Shown here: positions 26,760 to 34,642 of the stretch, piece by piece
How the letters are laid out: the number at the start of each line of letters is the position of its first letter
Position numbering within the stretch: the first letter of the stretch is position 1
Assembly (NCBI RefSeq): GCF_011617245.1
Contig: NZ_CP050152.1
Location: 744,001-808,000 of the forward strand
Length of the DNA: 64,000 nucleotides
DNA from: Brevibacterium atlanticum
GTDB lineage: Bacteria > Actinomycetota > Actinomycetes > Actinomycetales > Brevibacteriaceae
Reading direction: 5' to 3'
Translations under genes and position numbers: made by a program
The notes under the pieces: generated by a model
Told to the model about the DNA's origin: nothing
Database searches by the model: none
The model's input: only the letters and a program-made list of their open reading frames with translations

Positions 26760-26786
26760 TCATGATTGGGTCATGTAAGAGTCATG
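26760..26786 (+). promoter_or_regulatory. Three helically phased GTCATG direct repeats
   Basis: GTCATG occurs at 26760-26765, 26770-26775 and 26781-26786, so spacings are 10 and 11 bp, one DNA turn. Such phasing suggests a cooperative binding site for a direct-repeat-binding regulator. It lies 27 bp after the amine-oxidase-like gene and about 415 bp before the sigma-like gene. Confidence 0.35.
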
Positions 26787-26924
26787 AAAATTACACGCCG
26801 AAATTGTCTTGCTTTATGAGATGCGCGTTGAATCATGGTTTTAGGCAAGTTAGTCTGTCTTTGTCGGTAAATCTCATGAGTACATCGGCGCTTTCGTGGC
26901 GGCATCCTCAGTGCGGTCGCGTTT

Positions 26925-26962
26925 CCCCTCTTGGGCGTGTGTGAGCGCGCGTCCAAGAGGGG
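26925..26962. terminator. Perfect 10-bp inverted repeat, terminator-like
   Basis: CCCCTCTTGG (26925-26934) pairs with CCAAGAGGGG (26953-26962) across an 18-nt loop. It lies 190 bp past the amine-oxidase-like stop. No T-run follows. It could end that transcript or a short RNA from the AT-rich stretch before it. Confidence 0.4.
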
Positions 26963-27201
26963 CTCATTCTCTGTCTGCGAGTCACCCCGGCGCTTTGGTC
27001 GTCCTGGCCGCCGATACTCAAGAATGCCTGTAAGTAACTTGTTTCCGTCAGTTCATTCGGCTGCCATCGGAGATCGATCTGGGTCGAGGTTCACGATCGA
27101 GTCATACTTGCGGAAGTGAATAGTCATTTTGTGCAAACGATCTTGAAAATGTGCGATAAACTGCTGTGATGAGAGCGCGCCGCTGATCGGAGGCTCTGCC
27201 A

Positions 27202-28776
27202 TTGGGGGCAGCGCGGCTCCTGCAACCTGCTTCTGTCGAGACCGATGAGGACCGGATAGACGTGCACAAGCATCAACCTGACGAGAATCTTGCCGCTTTC
27301 ACCAACGAGGAGATCCTCCGGCTCATCGGCTCCGGAACTGTCGGCGCTTTTTCGGAGATCTATCGTCGGCGCATCGACAGTTCGACGAATGAGCAGTCGA
27401 TCCCCAGGGTGATCCATGACGCTGCGCTATTGGTCGTTCTCAAACAGGTTCTTGATGCCCCGCCCGCGACTTCAGAGGAACTCGAGGCACTCATTGTGCG
27501 TGCGACTGGCGAGGCAGCCGCTCGTCACGACCTGACGGAGGAGGCATCGAATGTCTCCAGGTCCTGGGTTCTGCACCGCAATGTGGCAAGCGTCTTCTCG
27601 AGTCTCCCGGACAATTGGCAGCGAATTCTGTGGATGCGAGAAGTCGAAGATTTCCCGCCCGCATATGTTGCTCAGAGGCTGAACGTCACCGTGCACACCG
27701 CGACCCGTCTGACGTCGCGTGCCCGGCAGGAGATGCGGCGGCGGTGGCAAAAGGCGCAGATTGGACCTGCCCTGAGTGCGACTGAGCTGCGCACTGCACT
27801 TATTCCTGCTCTGCTCTTTTCCCCGACTCTTATCGAGCGATTCGCCGACACCCTCAATGACCGCCCGCATTCACCTCCGGCTTCATCGGTTCCCCTGGCG
27901 GTGGAAGCGGCGGAAGTCGCCTCTATCCCGGAGGAGAACGAGGACGGGGAATCCGGCCCCGAACCAGCAGCGGAAGCTGCGGGGGCTGTGGAAGACGCAG
28001 AGGTCGAGAAAGACAGCTCACCCTTCCGCCTCCCAAAACCTGTACTGATTCCAGTGGCGGCAGCATGTATCGGACTGCTCGGTTCACTGGTCGGCCTCTC
28101 GATTTCGCCGATATCCAGCGAGGACTCTGGGTTTCGGACGGGTGTCGAACCATCCTCCGATTCGGCCGGGAAGGAGGCAGGACGCAACAGTGATGGTGCC
28201 GGAGCACACAGCCCATCGTCTGGGCAGTCATCCGACGATGGGCGCGCAGAATCGAATTCCCCCGACACGAATGATCCGCCTTTTCCCGAGTCTTCGCAGG
28301 GCGTGGATCGAGATCGTTCAGGTCCCACCTCTTCGCGCGGCGATGACGATCGCACCCGTGGAGAGTCCTCGAGCGGGAAGAAGTCGGACGACCGCCCCGG
28401 CAAACCCGATCAGACCGGCTCTGAGGAGCCTGGCTCGCCCGGCAGCTCGAATCCCACGAAACCTGACTCGCCCGCGCCGTCCGAGCCCGAGGAACCGAGC
28501 GATCCCGCGCCGTCCGAGCCCGAGGAACCGAGCGATCCCGCGCCGTCCGAACCCGAGGAACCGAGCGATCCCGCACCGTCCGAACCCGATGAGCCCAGCG
28601 ATCCCGCGCCGTCCGAGCCCGATGAGCCCAGCGATCCCGCGCCGTCCGAGCCCGATGAGCCCAGCGATCCCGCGCCGTCCGAGTCCGACGAACCGAGCGA
28701 TCCCGCGCCATCTGAGTCCGACGAACCGAATAGCACAGACTCGACATCCATCCAGTCAGAGCCCGAGCCTGCATAG
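27202..28776 (+). CDS. Membrane-tethered ECF sigma-like protein with Pro-rich repeat stalk
   Basis: 524 residues from TTG 27202, 8 nt after GGAGG (an alternative GTG at 27262 has a weaker site). Residues about 30-100 are a reduced sigma region 2 (NEEILRLIGSGTVGAFSEIY). Residues about 128-180 are a good sigma region 4 (VFSSLPDNWQRILWMREVED, then YVAQRLNVTVHTATRLTSRA). One membrane helix follows (about 277-302, PKPVLIPVAAACIGLLGSLV), then an outside Ser/Asp/Gly-rich segment and 11-residue PSEPEEPSDPA repeats. This looks like a sigma factor fused to its own membrane anchor and wall-spanning stalk. It may need proteolysis to work, or may act as a regulator. Confidence 0.75.
   Translation: MGAARLLQPASVETDEDRIDVHKHQPDENLAAFTNEEILRLIGSGTVGAFSEIYRRRIDSSTNEQSIPRVIHDAALLVVLKQVLDAPPATSEELEALIVRATGEAAARHDLTEEASNVSRSWVLHRNVASVFSSLPDNWQRILWMREVEDFPPAYVAQRLNVTVHTATRLTSRARQEMRRRWQKAQIGPALSATELRTALIPALLFSPTLIERFADTLNDRPHSPPASSVPLAVEAAEVASIPEENEDGESGPEPAAEAAGAVEDAEVEKDSSPFRLPKPVLIPVAAACIGLLGSLVGLSISPISSEDSGFRTGVEPSSDSAGKEAGRNSDGAGAHSPSSGQSSDDGRAESNSPDTNDPPFPESSQGVDRDRSGPTSSRGDDDRTRGESSSGKKSDDRPGKPDQTGSEEPGSPGSSNPTKPDSPAPSEPEEPSDPAPSEPEEPSDPAPSEPEEPSDPAPSEPDEPSDPAPSEPDEPSDPAPSEPDEPSDPAPSESDEPSDPAPSESDEPNSTDSTSIQSEPEPA
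28477..28740 (+). repeat. 33-bp minisatellite encoding the sigma-like protein's stalk
   Basis: Seven full and one partial 33-bp in-frame units encode PSEPEEPSDPA (3), PSEPDEPSDPA (3), PSESDEPSDPA (1) and a final degenerate unit. DNA identity between adjacent copies is high. The period equals that of the unrelated minisatellite at 24899-25129. Confidence 0.9.
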
Positions 28777-29079
28777 GTTGTGAGGGGAGGAAGCGAGAGG
28801 CCGTCCGATAGACCTGAGCCTCACTCCAGTATTCGTTGATTGCGGCCATTGAGGCTCAACTGAGCTGACAATGGTTCACTGGTCGCCTAGCAACGCCGAC
28901 GGCTTCCTTACCGGAAGCGGGGCCGACATATGATGAGGACCGGTCTGCTGAGCTTATACCTCGACAGACCGGTCAGCTTGCTGTGCTATATATGTGTACG
29001 TAGCACTGCACGTTTCCCCTCACATCGGCAGTCCCCACTGCCACGGCGCCCCGCCGACAGCACAGAGAAGACTTCATCA
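28777..29079. promoter_or_regulatory. Leader of the LuxR-type gene with two inverted repeats
   Basis: TGAGCCTCA (28815-28823) and TGAGGCTCA (28850-28858) form a 9-bp inverted repeat that may end the sigma-like transcript. ACCGGTCTG (28939-28947) and CAGACCGGT (28965-28973) form a second 9-bp inverted repeat, an operator candidate, followed by TATATAT at 28987-28993. Codons across 28930-29079 include TTA, ATA, AGA and GTA, unlike the gene body, so this stretch is probably not translated. Confidence 0.45.
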
Positions 29080-31413
29080 TTGCCAATCAGTGAACCCAAC
29101 CAAGACAACAGCGAAGAATCATCCCCTCCTCGTCGAAAAGACGCCTTCGAAAGCTATTTCGGCCCCCTGATCTCAGACCAAGAGTCATTCGCGAAAGCGC
29201 TCAGACATCGAGGTGATCTCAGTGCAACCGGAACCGAGCATCTTTTTCGATGCAGCGCCGGAAGAATCGACATTGCCCAATCCCTCGTCGACTCCGCATA
29301 TCGTGCTGGAATTCGGGTATCTGACATCGGCCAGAGCCAGATCGGCGCGTTGCTTCTGCCCTCGCTGACGCCTCGCCTCTCGGTCGGAGGGGCACAGGCG
29401 CGGCCCCTATTTCTACTGGCTCTGTTTTCCTGGCTTCCGAAGATCACCGCACCGACGATCGGGCTCGTTCACGATGCCTATGACGTGGCGGAGGCCGAGT
29501 CATCTGTGACTGCAACATCTGCGGAGTTGGTTTCTGAGCTTGTTGCCGAGGGCCTGCTGGTCGTCGAATCCAGAGAGAACGGCATGCTGGCCGTTCCTGG
29601 TCTCATACGCTCATTGATGCGTCGGATCACCGGGCCGTGGGCAGGCGAGTTCCACAGGAGTCCGCATGAAGCATTCAGCATCGCTATCGACAACGCTTAT
29701 GCAAGGGCGAAGGCGAGCGACGTGCCGGGGTATGACGAATTCCTCGACCTCGTCGTCGAAATAGAAGACTGGGAACTCCTCGAGCAGATGTGGACGCGAC
29801 GGTCGATCAATGTGTTCGACGACGTGGCCAACGCGGTCGACGCATTTCTCTCAGTGCCCGCGCACGTCATCGCCAAAAGGCCGATTCTCGCATTGGCTAG
29901 GAGTGCTGCGCGAAGGATGGATTCGATGCGCAGTCGTCTCGGAACCGAGGACAGCACACGCTTGGTGCCGTTGACAGATTTCGACAGCGTTGTGGTTCCG
30001 AGCGTGCACGGCTTGCTCTCGGCCGGGAATGGCGCTGCCCTCAGCGTGGATGAGATCGCTACGCTCACCACGGCGGAGGCGCGTCTTCATCGATCGAACC
30101 GTGACTACGAGGCGGCATTGCGGACGATCGACTTGGGGCGCGAACTGCTGCGCAATCGCGATGTCGAAGGGCCCGGACCCGCAGCTATGATGCAAGCTGG
30201 CCTCAATCTCGAGCATGGCAAGAACTTGGTTTCAGCGGGACGATTCGGTGAGGCCTTGCGGATTCTCCAGCGGGTCGTTCAGTACTCCGAAACTTATGCG
30301 CCGAACTCGTGGCACCCGATGCTCGCCGGCTATGTGGAGCTCGCATTGGCGAATCTCGGCCACGGGCACGGCAAAGAGATGGGCCGCAATCTCACTCTTG
30401 CGAGGGACAAGGCGCGAATATTCGGTATGGAAACCTTGCCAGGCGAGCATAAGTGGCAATGTCTCGATGCGATGAGGAGTCTCGACCGACTTGACCTGGA
30501 TTCAGCCGGAACAGCACTTGGGAAACTGAGGCATGCGGGAACCGTGACGGGGCTCGGCTCGCTTCCCACAATTGCCGAGAGTCTCTACCGTGTCTACACC
30601 GGCCGAGCCTCGATCGCAGCCAAAGAGCTGATCGACAACGCTGCCGCTCGGAATACGCCGATGACGAGTTCGTCGAACACCAGATACTCCGGAATTGTGA
30701 ATATTGCGAGCTTTGTGTATCTGGCGGCGGGGGAGACGAAGCCGATCCAGGACCTGGCGACCCAGATGCCTCCGACTCATCCCGCGTATTCCCTGGTCAA
30801 AGCGCGCCAGAGCTTCGTCTTCGGGCAGCGTGACCAGCTGTGGTCGTACACTGCTCGTGTCCTCAACAGCGCAGACGGCCCTCGGCTCAAGGGATGCGCT
30901 GCGGCACTTCGCGCCGCGTTCCTGCATCACGAAGGTCAGGACAGCGCGGCAGTGGACAGTTTTGGCCACGTTCTCGACTACTGCATCATCGGATCGACAC
31001 TGATGCCGATTGCGCAGATGTCGAAATCCTCGAGGTCGGCGCTCATCGAGGCTACCGCCTCCCGCTCGGCCTGGACCGATCTGGTTGAGACATTCGACGA
31101 ACCGAACCTGTCGGTCGAATACTTGCAGGAACGACTGCTGGACCTTCCGGAAACTCTGCGCGTCTCGGTCGATCGAGAGATCGAGCTGTCGTCTGCAGAA
31201 CTTTCGCTGCTCTTCGCCATCGATTCCCAGAAACCTGTACCACAGATCGCTCGCGAATTCGGGGTCGTCGCCGGGACTTTGAAAAATCGGCTGTCCGCGC
31301 TGTACAAGAAGTTCGGTGTGGGAAGCCGTGCCGAAATGCTCGAACACGCGAAGCGGAATGGGTATCTCTCATTGACCGAAGCGTCCGGAGGAGGGTCTGC
31401 GTCTTCGGACTGA
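29080..31413 (+). CDS. Large LuxR-type (LAL-like) transcriptional regulator without P-loop
   Basis: 777 residues from TTG 29080 (GAGAAG site 9 nt upstream). The frame is open to an ATG at 28930, but those codons look non-coding. Residues about 50-640 are alpha-helical repeats of the TPR sort (for example HRSNRDYEAALRTIDLGREL). The final 65 residues form a LuxR helix-turn-helix: LSSAELSLLFAIDSQKPVPQ, IAREFGVVAGTLKNRLSALY and KKFGVGSRAEMLEHAKRNGY. No Walker A motif is visible, so it differs from true MalT/LAL ATPases. It follows the membrane-tethered sigma-like gene and may belong to the same regulatory circuit. Confidence 0.75.
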   Translation: MPISEPNQDNSEESSPPRRKDAFESYFGPLISDQESFAKALRHRGDLSATGTEHLFRCSAGRIDIAQSLVDSAYRAGIRVSDIGQSQIGALLLPSLTPRLSVGGAQARPLFLLALFSWLPKITAPTIGLVHDAYDVAEAESSVTATSAELVSELVAEGLLVVESRENGMLAVPGLIRSLMRRITGPWAGEFHRSPHEAFSIAIDNAYARAKASDVPGYDEFLDLVVEIEDWELLEQMWTRRSINVFDDVANAVDAFLSVPAHVIAKRPILALARSAARRMDSMRSRLGTEDSTRLVPLTDFDSVVVPSVHGLLSAGNGAALSVDEIATLTTAEARLHRSNRDYEAALRTIDLGRELLRNRDVEGPGPAAMMQAGLNLEHGKNLVSAGRFGEALRILQRVVQYSETYAPNSWHPMLAGYVELALANLGHGHGKEMGRNLTLARDKARIFGMETLPGEHKWQCLDAMRSLDRLDLDSAGTALGKLRHAGTVTGLGSLPTIAESLYRVYTGRASIAAKELIDNAAARNTPMTSSSNTRYSGIVNIASFVYLAAGETKPIQDLATQMPPTHPAYSLVKARQSFVFGQRDQLWSYTARVLNSADGPRLKGCAAALRAAFLHHEGQDSAAVDSFGHVLDYCIIGSTLMPIAQMSKSSRSALIEATASRSAWTDLVETFDEPNLSVEYLQERLLDLPETLRVSVDREIELSSAELSLLFAIDSQKPVPQIAREFGVVAGTLKNRLSALYKKFGVGSRAEMLEHAKRNGYLSLTEASGGGSASSD

Positions 31414-31720
31414 GAGTACAGAGTACACTGCCTTATTGATCCCTGCCTTTTCGGCCAGGAGGACCGAGACAGAGGGCTCCGCTGTGGTCTTTTTCCGAAT
31501 ACGCGTACAGTTCCTCCGTCATCGACCGTTGCCTCAAGCACGGTGCGACTAGCGTGCTGTCTGCGGTCCTCGAGACCTTTTGCGATAAGGCGGCACGGAT
31601 GGTCGGCGCAGAGCGAACGACTGACACGGTGCGTGCGGCGTGGAATCGGTGGTGTGAGTGCGTCCTGATTCTGTGGGCCGAGCCGGGTTCGGGAGCGGAC
31701 GACGAGGCCGAGCGGCCGCC
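31414..31720 (+). other. Intergenic stretch holding a possible gene remnant
   Basis: The + strand stays open for about 95 codons to the TAG at 31728-31730, with fairly GC-rich third positions. It encodes for instance VLETFCDKAARMVGAERTTD then AAWNRWCECVLILWAEP. The best start is GTG 31554 (58 residues), without a ribosome site. I do not recognise the product. It may be a small unknown gene or a decayed fragment. Otherwise nothing is visible. Confidence 0.25.
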
Positions 31721-32452
31721 TCAGCGGTAGGTCGCGTTCTCCGGTGACTGGTGCCCGTGGTCGTTGAACGAGATGAGGCTGGTGCCTCCGCGACCGGTGA
31801 TGATCTTCGTGATTCCGGTGTTGATGGTCACCCGGTTGAACGCTTTCCACTGATCGAAATCGCCGCCGATCAACCTGGCCGCGGTCCAGGCGATGGCTCC
31901 GGCACTGGAGACGACGATCGTCGACTGTCCTGAGCCCATCGCCGCGCAGGCCGCGTCGAGGGCGGCGTCGACGCGGTCGGTGAACGCTCGGTAGGACTCC
32001 GAATAGTCCTCGTCATGCTCACCCGAGGCCCAACGGGCGCAGCCGCGTTCGAGCTCGGCTTGGAAGATCTTCGAATCGTGCTTGGCCCGCGGGTCGGTCT
32101 CCTCCAGGGCAGCGGTGAGCTCCCAGGCGTTGTATTCGTTCCAGCCGGGGTCGATCTCGGGGGTGAGGAGGGTGCGGGTGTCTTGTACTGGGCCGGCGTT
32201 GATCCCGAGGCCCGTGCTGTCCTCGGCGTCGGTGCCGGAGCCGACGCTGCGACCGAGGCCCTCGAGAATTCCCTCGGCGGTCTGGCGCTGCCGGAGCATT
32301 TCGCCATGGACGACTCTCGCTGGTTCGACACCCTGCGTGGCGAGGAAGCGACCGGTGATGCGGCTCTGCTCTTTGCCGAGATCGGACAGACGGTCATAGT
32401 TATCAGTGCCGAAAGAGGCCTGTCCGTGCCGGACCAGGTAGAGCACGCTCAT
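31721..32452 (-). CDS. Histidine phosphatase (phosphoglycerate mutase-like) family protein
   Basis: 243 residues. The N-terminal VRHGQASFG is the phosphohistidine RHG motif. A second conserved Arg lies in GEMLRQRQTAEGI, the acid in the middle, and the second His should be the one replaced or present in the SSAGAIAWTAARLIGG segment: the usual S-H-G is S-A-G here, so the second catalytic His may be missing. Cytoplasmic phosphatase of unknown substrate. It stands alone on the minus strand between the LuxR-type gene and the LysR gene. Confidence 0.8.
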   Translation of the reverse strand: MSVLYLVRHGQASFGTDNYDRLSDLGKEQSRITGRFLATQGVEPARVVHGEMLRQRQTAEGILEGLGRSVGSGTDAEDSTGLGINAGPVQDTRTLLTPEIDPGWNEYNAWELTAALEETDPRAKHDSKIFQAELERGCARWASGEHDEDYSESYRAFTDRVDAALDAACAAMGSGQSTIVVSSAGAIAWTAARLIGGDFDQWKAFNRVTINTGITKIITGRGGTSLISFNDHGHQSPENATYR

Positions 32453-32649
32453 GAATCACCACATCCTCGTCGTGATGCTCGGAATACTGTTCAATCGATC
32501 GTTCACTGCTCCCGAGTGTACGGGACGATAGTGCGAAGTCGGGACGGACCACTTCGGGGAGGCTGGAATGGGAGTCTCCCGATGGTCTGATTCCGGTCCC
32601 GGGCATTGCCGACTGTCGTCATTCCGGATCGGAGTGCCACCCGCTGCTG

Positions 32650-33591
32650 TCATTCTGGCGGAGCTGGGTGCGGGAACACCTGCTCGGCCAGGCGCAGAAC
32701 CTCCCGCAGAGCCGGACTGTCATCGTGCTTCCGCCACGACATGAGCAGAGGAAAGGGACCCTGCTCGTCATCGAGCGGGATGAACGTGACATTGGGAAAC
32801 GTGAAGTTGTTCGGCACGGACGACACCGTGACCGAGCAGCCGAACTCGGCGCCGACCAGTGACAGAATCGTCCAACTGTCCGGCGCCACCTGGACGACAT
32901 TCGGATTGAACCCCGCCGCTTGTGAGAGCGAATACAGGCGCTCGATGGTCGTCGAGCCGGGATTCGACGGCAGGGTGATGAAGTCCACTCCCTCGAGCTC
33001 GGCCATGGACACGGAATCGCGGCCGGCCAGTGGGTGACCGTTGTGGACGGCGACGACGAGGGCCTCCTCGGCGATCATCCGCGTCTGCACCGTCTGGGGA
33101 ATGAATGGCCAATGCCCGAAGGCGATGTCGGACGAGCCGTCGGCGACTCCCTCGATCGACGGCAGCGCGAACGACGCGCTCTGCAGACTCAGCTGGATCC
33201 CTGGGTGCGTATTGCCGACCAGTTTCGACAGACGCCCCACCAGCGTGTGGGCGGCGATCCCGGTGAACGCGAGTCGCAGATGACCCACCTCGCCCTTTCC
33301 CGCGGCCTTGACGGCCGCCTCGGCGAGTTGATGGCTCATGAGAATGTCACTCGCCGGCTGAACGAGCGCCTCACCGGCCGTGGTCAGCCGCACCGATCGG
33401 GTGTTGCGCTCGAAGAGCTGGGCCGACAGGGCCTTCTCCAGATTGCGGATGAGCCGACTCACCGGCGGCTGCGTCATGTGCAGGCGTTCGGCGGCGCGAC
33501 CGAAGTGGAGCTCCTCGGCCAGGACGAGGAACGCTCTGATCTGCTTGGCATCCATGGTCGTGTCATGCGTTCTGGTGTGCTGACTGCCCAT
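32650..33591 (-). CDS. LysR-family transcriptional regulator
   Basis: 313 residues from ATG 33591 (GGAG site); an internal ATG at 33555 matches the usual LysR start but has no site. The N-terminal winged helix-turn-helix reads AKQIRAFLVLAEELHFGRAA, then ERLHMTQPPVSRLIRNLEKA. The rest is a periplasmic-binding-like effector domain with TGIAAHTLVGRL and IAFGHWPF. It is divergent from the CoA-transferase genes and probably activates them in response to a substrate or CoA-ester precursor. A T-N11-A dyad lies between. Confidence 0.9.
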   Translation of the reverse strand: MGSQHTRTHDTTMDAKQIRAFLVLAEELHFGRAAERLHMTQPPVSRLIRNLEKALSAQLFERNTRSVRLTTAGEALVQPASDILMSHQLAEAAVKAAGKGEVGHLRLAFTGIAAHTLVGRLSKLVGNTHPGIQLSLQSASFALPSIEGVADGSSDIAFGHWPFIPQTVQTRMIAEEALVVAVHNGHPLAGRDSVSMAELEGVDFITLPSNPGSTTIERLYSLSQAAGFNPNVVQVAPDSWTILSLVGAEFGCSVTVSSVPNNFTFPNVTFIPLDDEQGPFPLLMSWRKHDDSPALREVLRLAEQVFPHPAPPE

Positions 33592-33635
33592 TTCGGCGCT
33601 CCAGCCATCGCTCGGTCATTTATGTCAGGTGAGAC

Positions 33636-33652
33636 TTAATCATCCTCATTAA
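33636..33652. promoter_or_regulatory. LysR box candidate
   Basis: TTAAT-CATCCTC-ATTAA is a 5-bp-arm dyad that fits the T-N11-A LysR consensus. It lies 45 bp from the LysR start and 76 bp from the CoA-transferase A start, where an activator recognition site is expected. Flanking ATTTATG and CATAAAT words form an additional wide inverted repeat. Confidence 0.5.
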
Positions 33653-33727
33653 AGGTATTGGACCAGCATAAATCAATTTGAAAGGATGACTCAGGTCACA
33701 GACGTCAGAGGTTCGAGGAGGAACACG

Positions 33728-34642
33728 ATGGACAAGACGCTGAGTCTTCCCGAGGCGATCAGCACCTATCTCAACGATGGAGACACGGTCGCGCTGGAAG
33801 GGTTCGGGCACATCGTTCCGGTTGCCGCCGCTCACGAGATCATTCGCCAGGGGTTCACCGACCTCATCCTGGCCAGGATGTCGTGCGATGTCATCGTCGA
33901 TCAGCTCCTCGGCGCGAACTGCCTGCGCGGCCTCATCTCCTCATTCGTCGCCAACAGCTCGGCCGGATCCCTCTATGAGCTCAGGCGACGAGTCGAGAAG
34001 TCCGATCCGGAACCTCTGTGGTTCGACGAATACAGCCACGGGGGAATGGTCGCCCGTTACCAGGCCGGTGCCGCGAAGCTGCCCTTCCAGCCCATCGCCT
34101 CCTACCGGGGAAGCGACCTGCCGGCGAAGAATCCGCGCATCAAGTCGGTGCCCGACCCCTACGGAGGGCCCGATATCCACGTCGTGCCCGCTCTCAACCC
34201 CGACCTCACGATCATCCACGCCCAACGAGCGGACAAGCACGGGAACGTCCAGGCCTGGGGCATGCTCGGCATCCAGACCGAGGCCGCGTTCGCCGGTCGA
34301 CGTCTCATCGTCACCGTCGAGGAGATCGTCGACGAGGACATCATCCGCTCCGACCCGAACCGGACGATCGTACCCGCACACGTCGTCGACGCCGTGGTCG
34401 CCGTTCCCCGGGGCTCGCATCCGCACTCCGTCCAGGGCTACTACGATCGCGACGACGACTTCTCCCGCCAGTGGTCGGCGCTCGCCCGGGACCCAGAGGC
34501 GGTTCAGGACTGGCTCGAGACCAACATCCGCGGCACGAGCGACCATGACGAATTCCTCGCAAGTCTCGGATCGGACTACTTCGACACGAACACGATCCAC
34601 GATGCCTATTCGACACCAGTGAACTATGGAGGCCGAGCATGA
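33728..34642 (+). CDS. CoA-transferase, alpha subunit (GctA-like)
   Basis: 304 residues from ATG 33728, preceded by a strong GAGGAGG site. A longer frame from 33686 overlaps the promoter. The N-terminal DGDTVALEGFGHIVPVAAAHE with glycine-rich turn, and later HAQRADKHGNVQAWGMLG, are the usual alpha-subunit landmarks of family I CoA-transferases of the glutaconate/IpdA type. Its stop overlaps the beta subunit start (ATGA). With LysR and an MHS permease, the set likely takes up an acid and activates it by CoA transfer. The acid is unknown. Confidence 0.87.
   Translation: MDKTLSLPEAISTYLNDGDTVALEGFGHIVPVAAAHEIIRQGFTDLILARMSCDVIVDQLLGANCLRGLISSFVANSSAGSLYELRRRVEKSDPEPLWFDEYSHGGMVARYQAGAAKLPFQPIASYRGSDLPAKNPRIKSVPDPYGGPDIHVVPALNPDLTIIHAQRADKHGNVQAWGMLGIQTEAAFAGRRLIVTVEEIVDEDIIRSDPNRTIVPAHVVDAVVAVPRGSHPHSVQGYYDRDDDFSRQWSALARDPEAVQDWLETNIRGTSDHDEFLASLGSDYFDTNTIHDAYSTPVNYGGRA

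Larger units (their letters stand above)
26734..27201. other. Intergenic region with phased repeats and hairpin upstream of the sigma-like gene
   Basis: About 470 bp with no convincing gene. It begins with three phased GTCATG words and continues AT-rich to 26880. A GC-rich inverted repeat lies at 26925-26962. The last part (27120-27170) is AT-rich and probably holds the promoter of the sigma-like gene, although no convincing -35/-10 pair with correct spacing was found. Confidence 0.4.

Noticed and set aside
27202..28776. Frameshift fusion of a sigma gene and a separate surface gene
   Set aside because: The frame is open throughout, the membrane helix and stalk follow in order, and no internal start or ribosome site was seen before the helix. 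I therefore treat it as one protein.
33686..33727. Upstream start for the CoA-transferase alpha subunit
   Set aside because: The ATG at 33728 has a strong GAGGAGG site, whereas the upstream extension falls in the promoter region.
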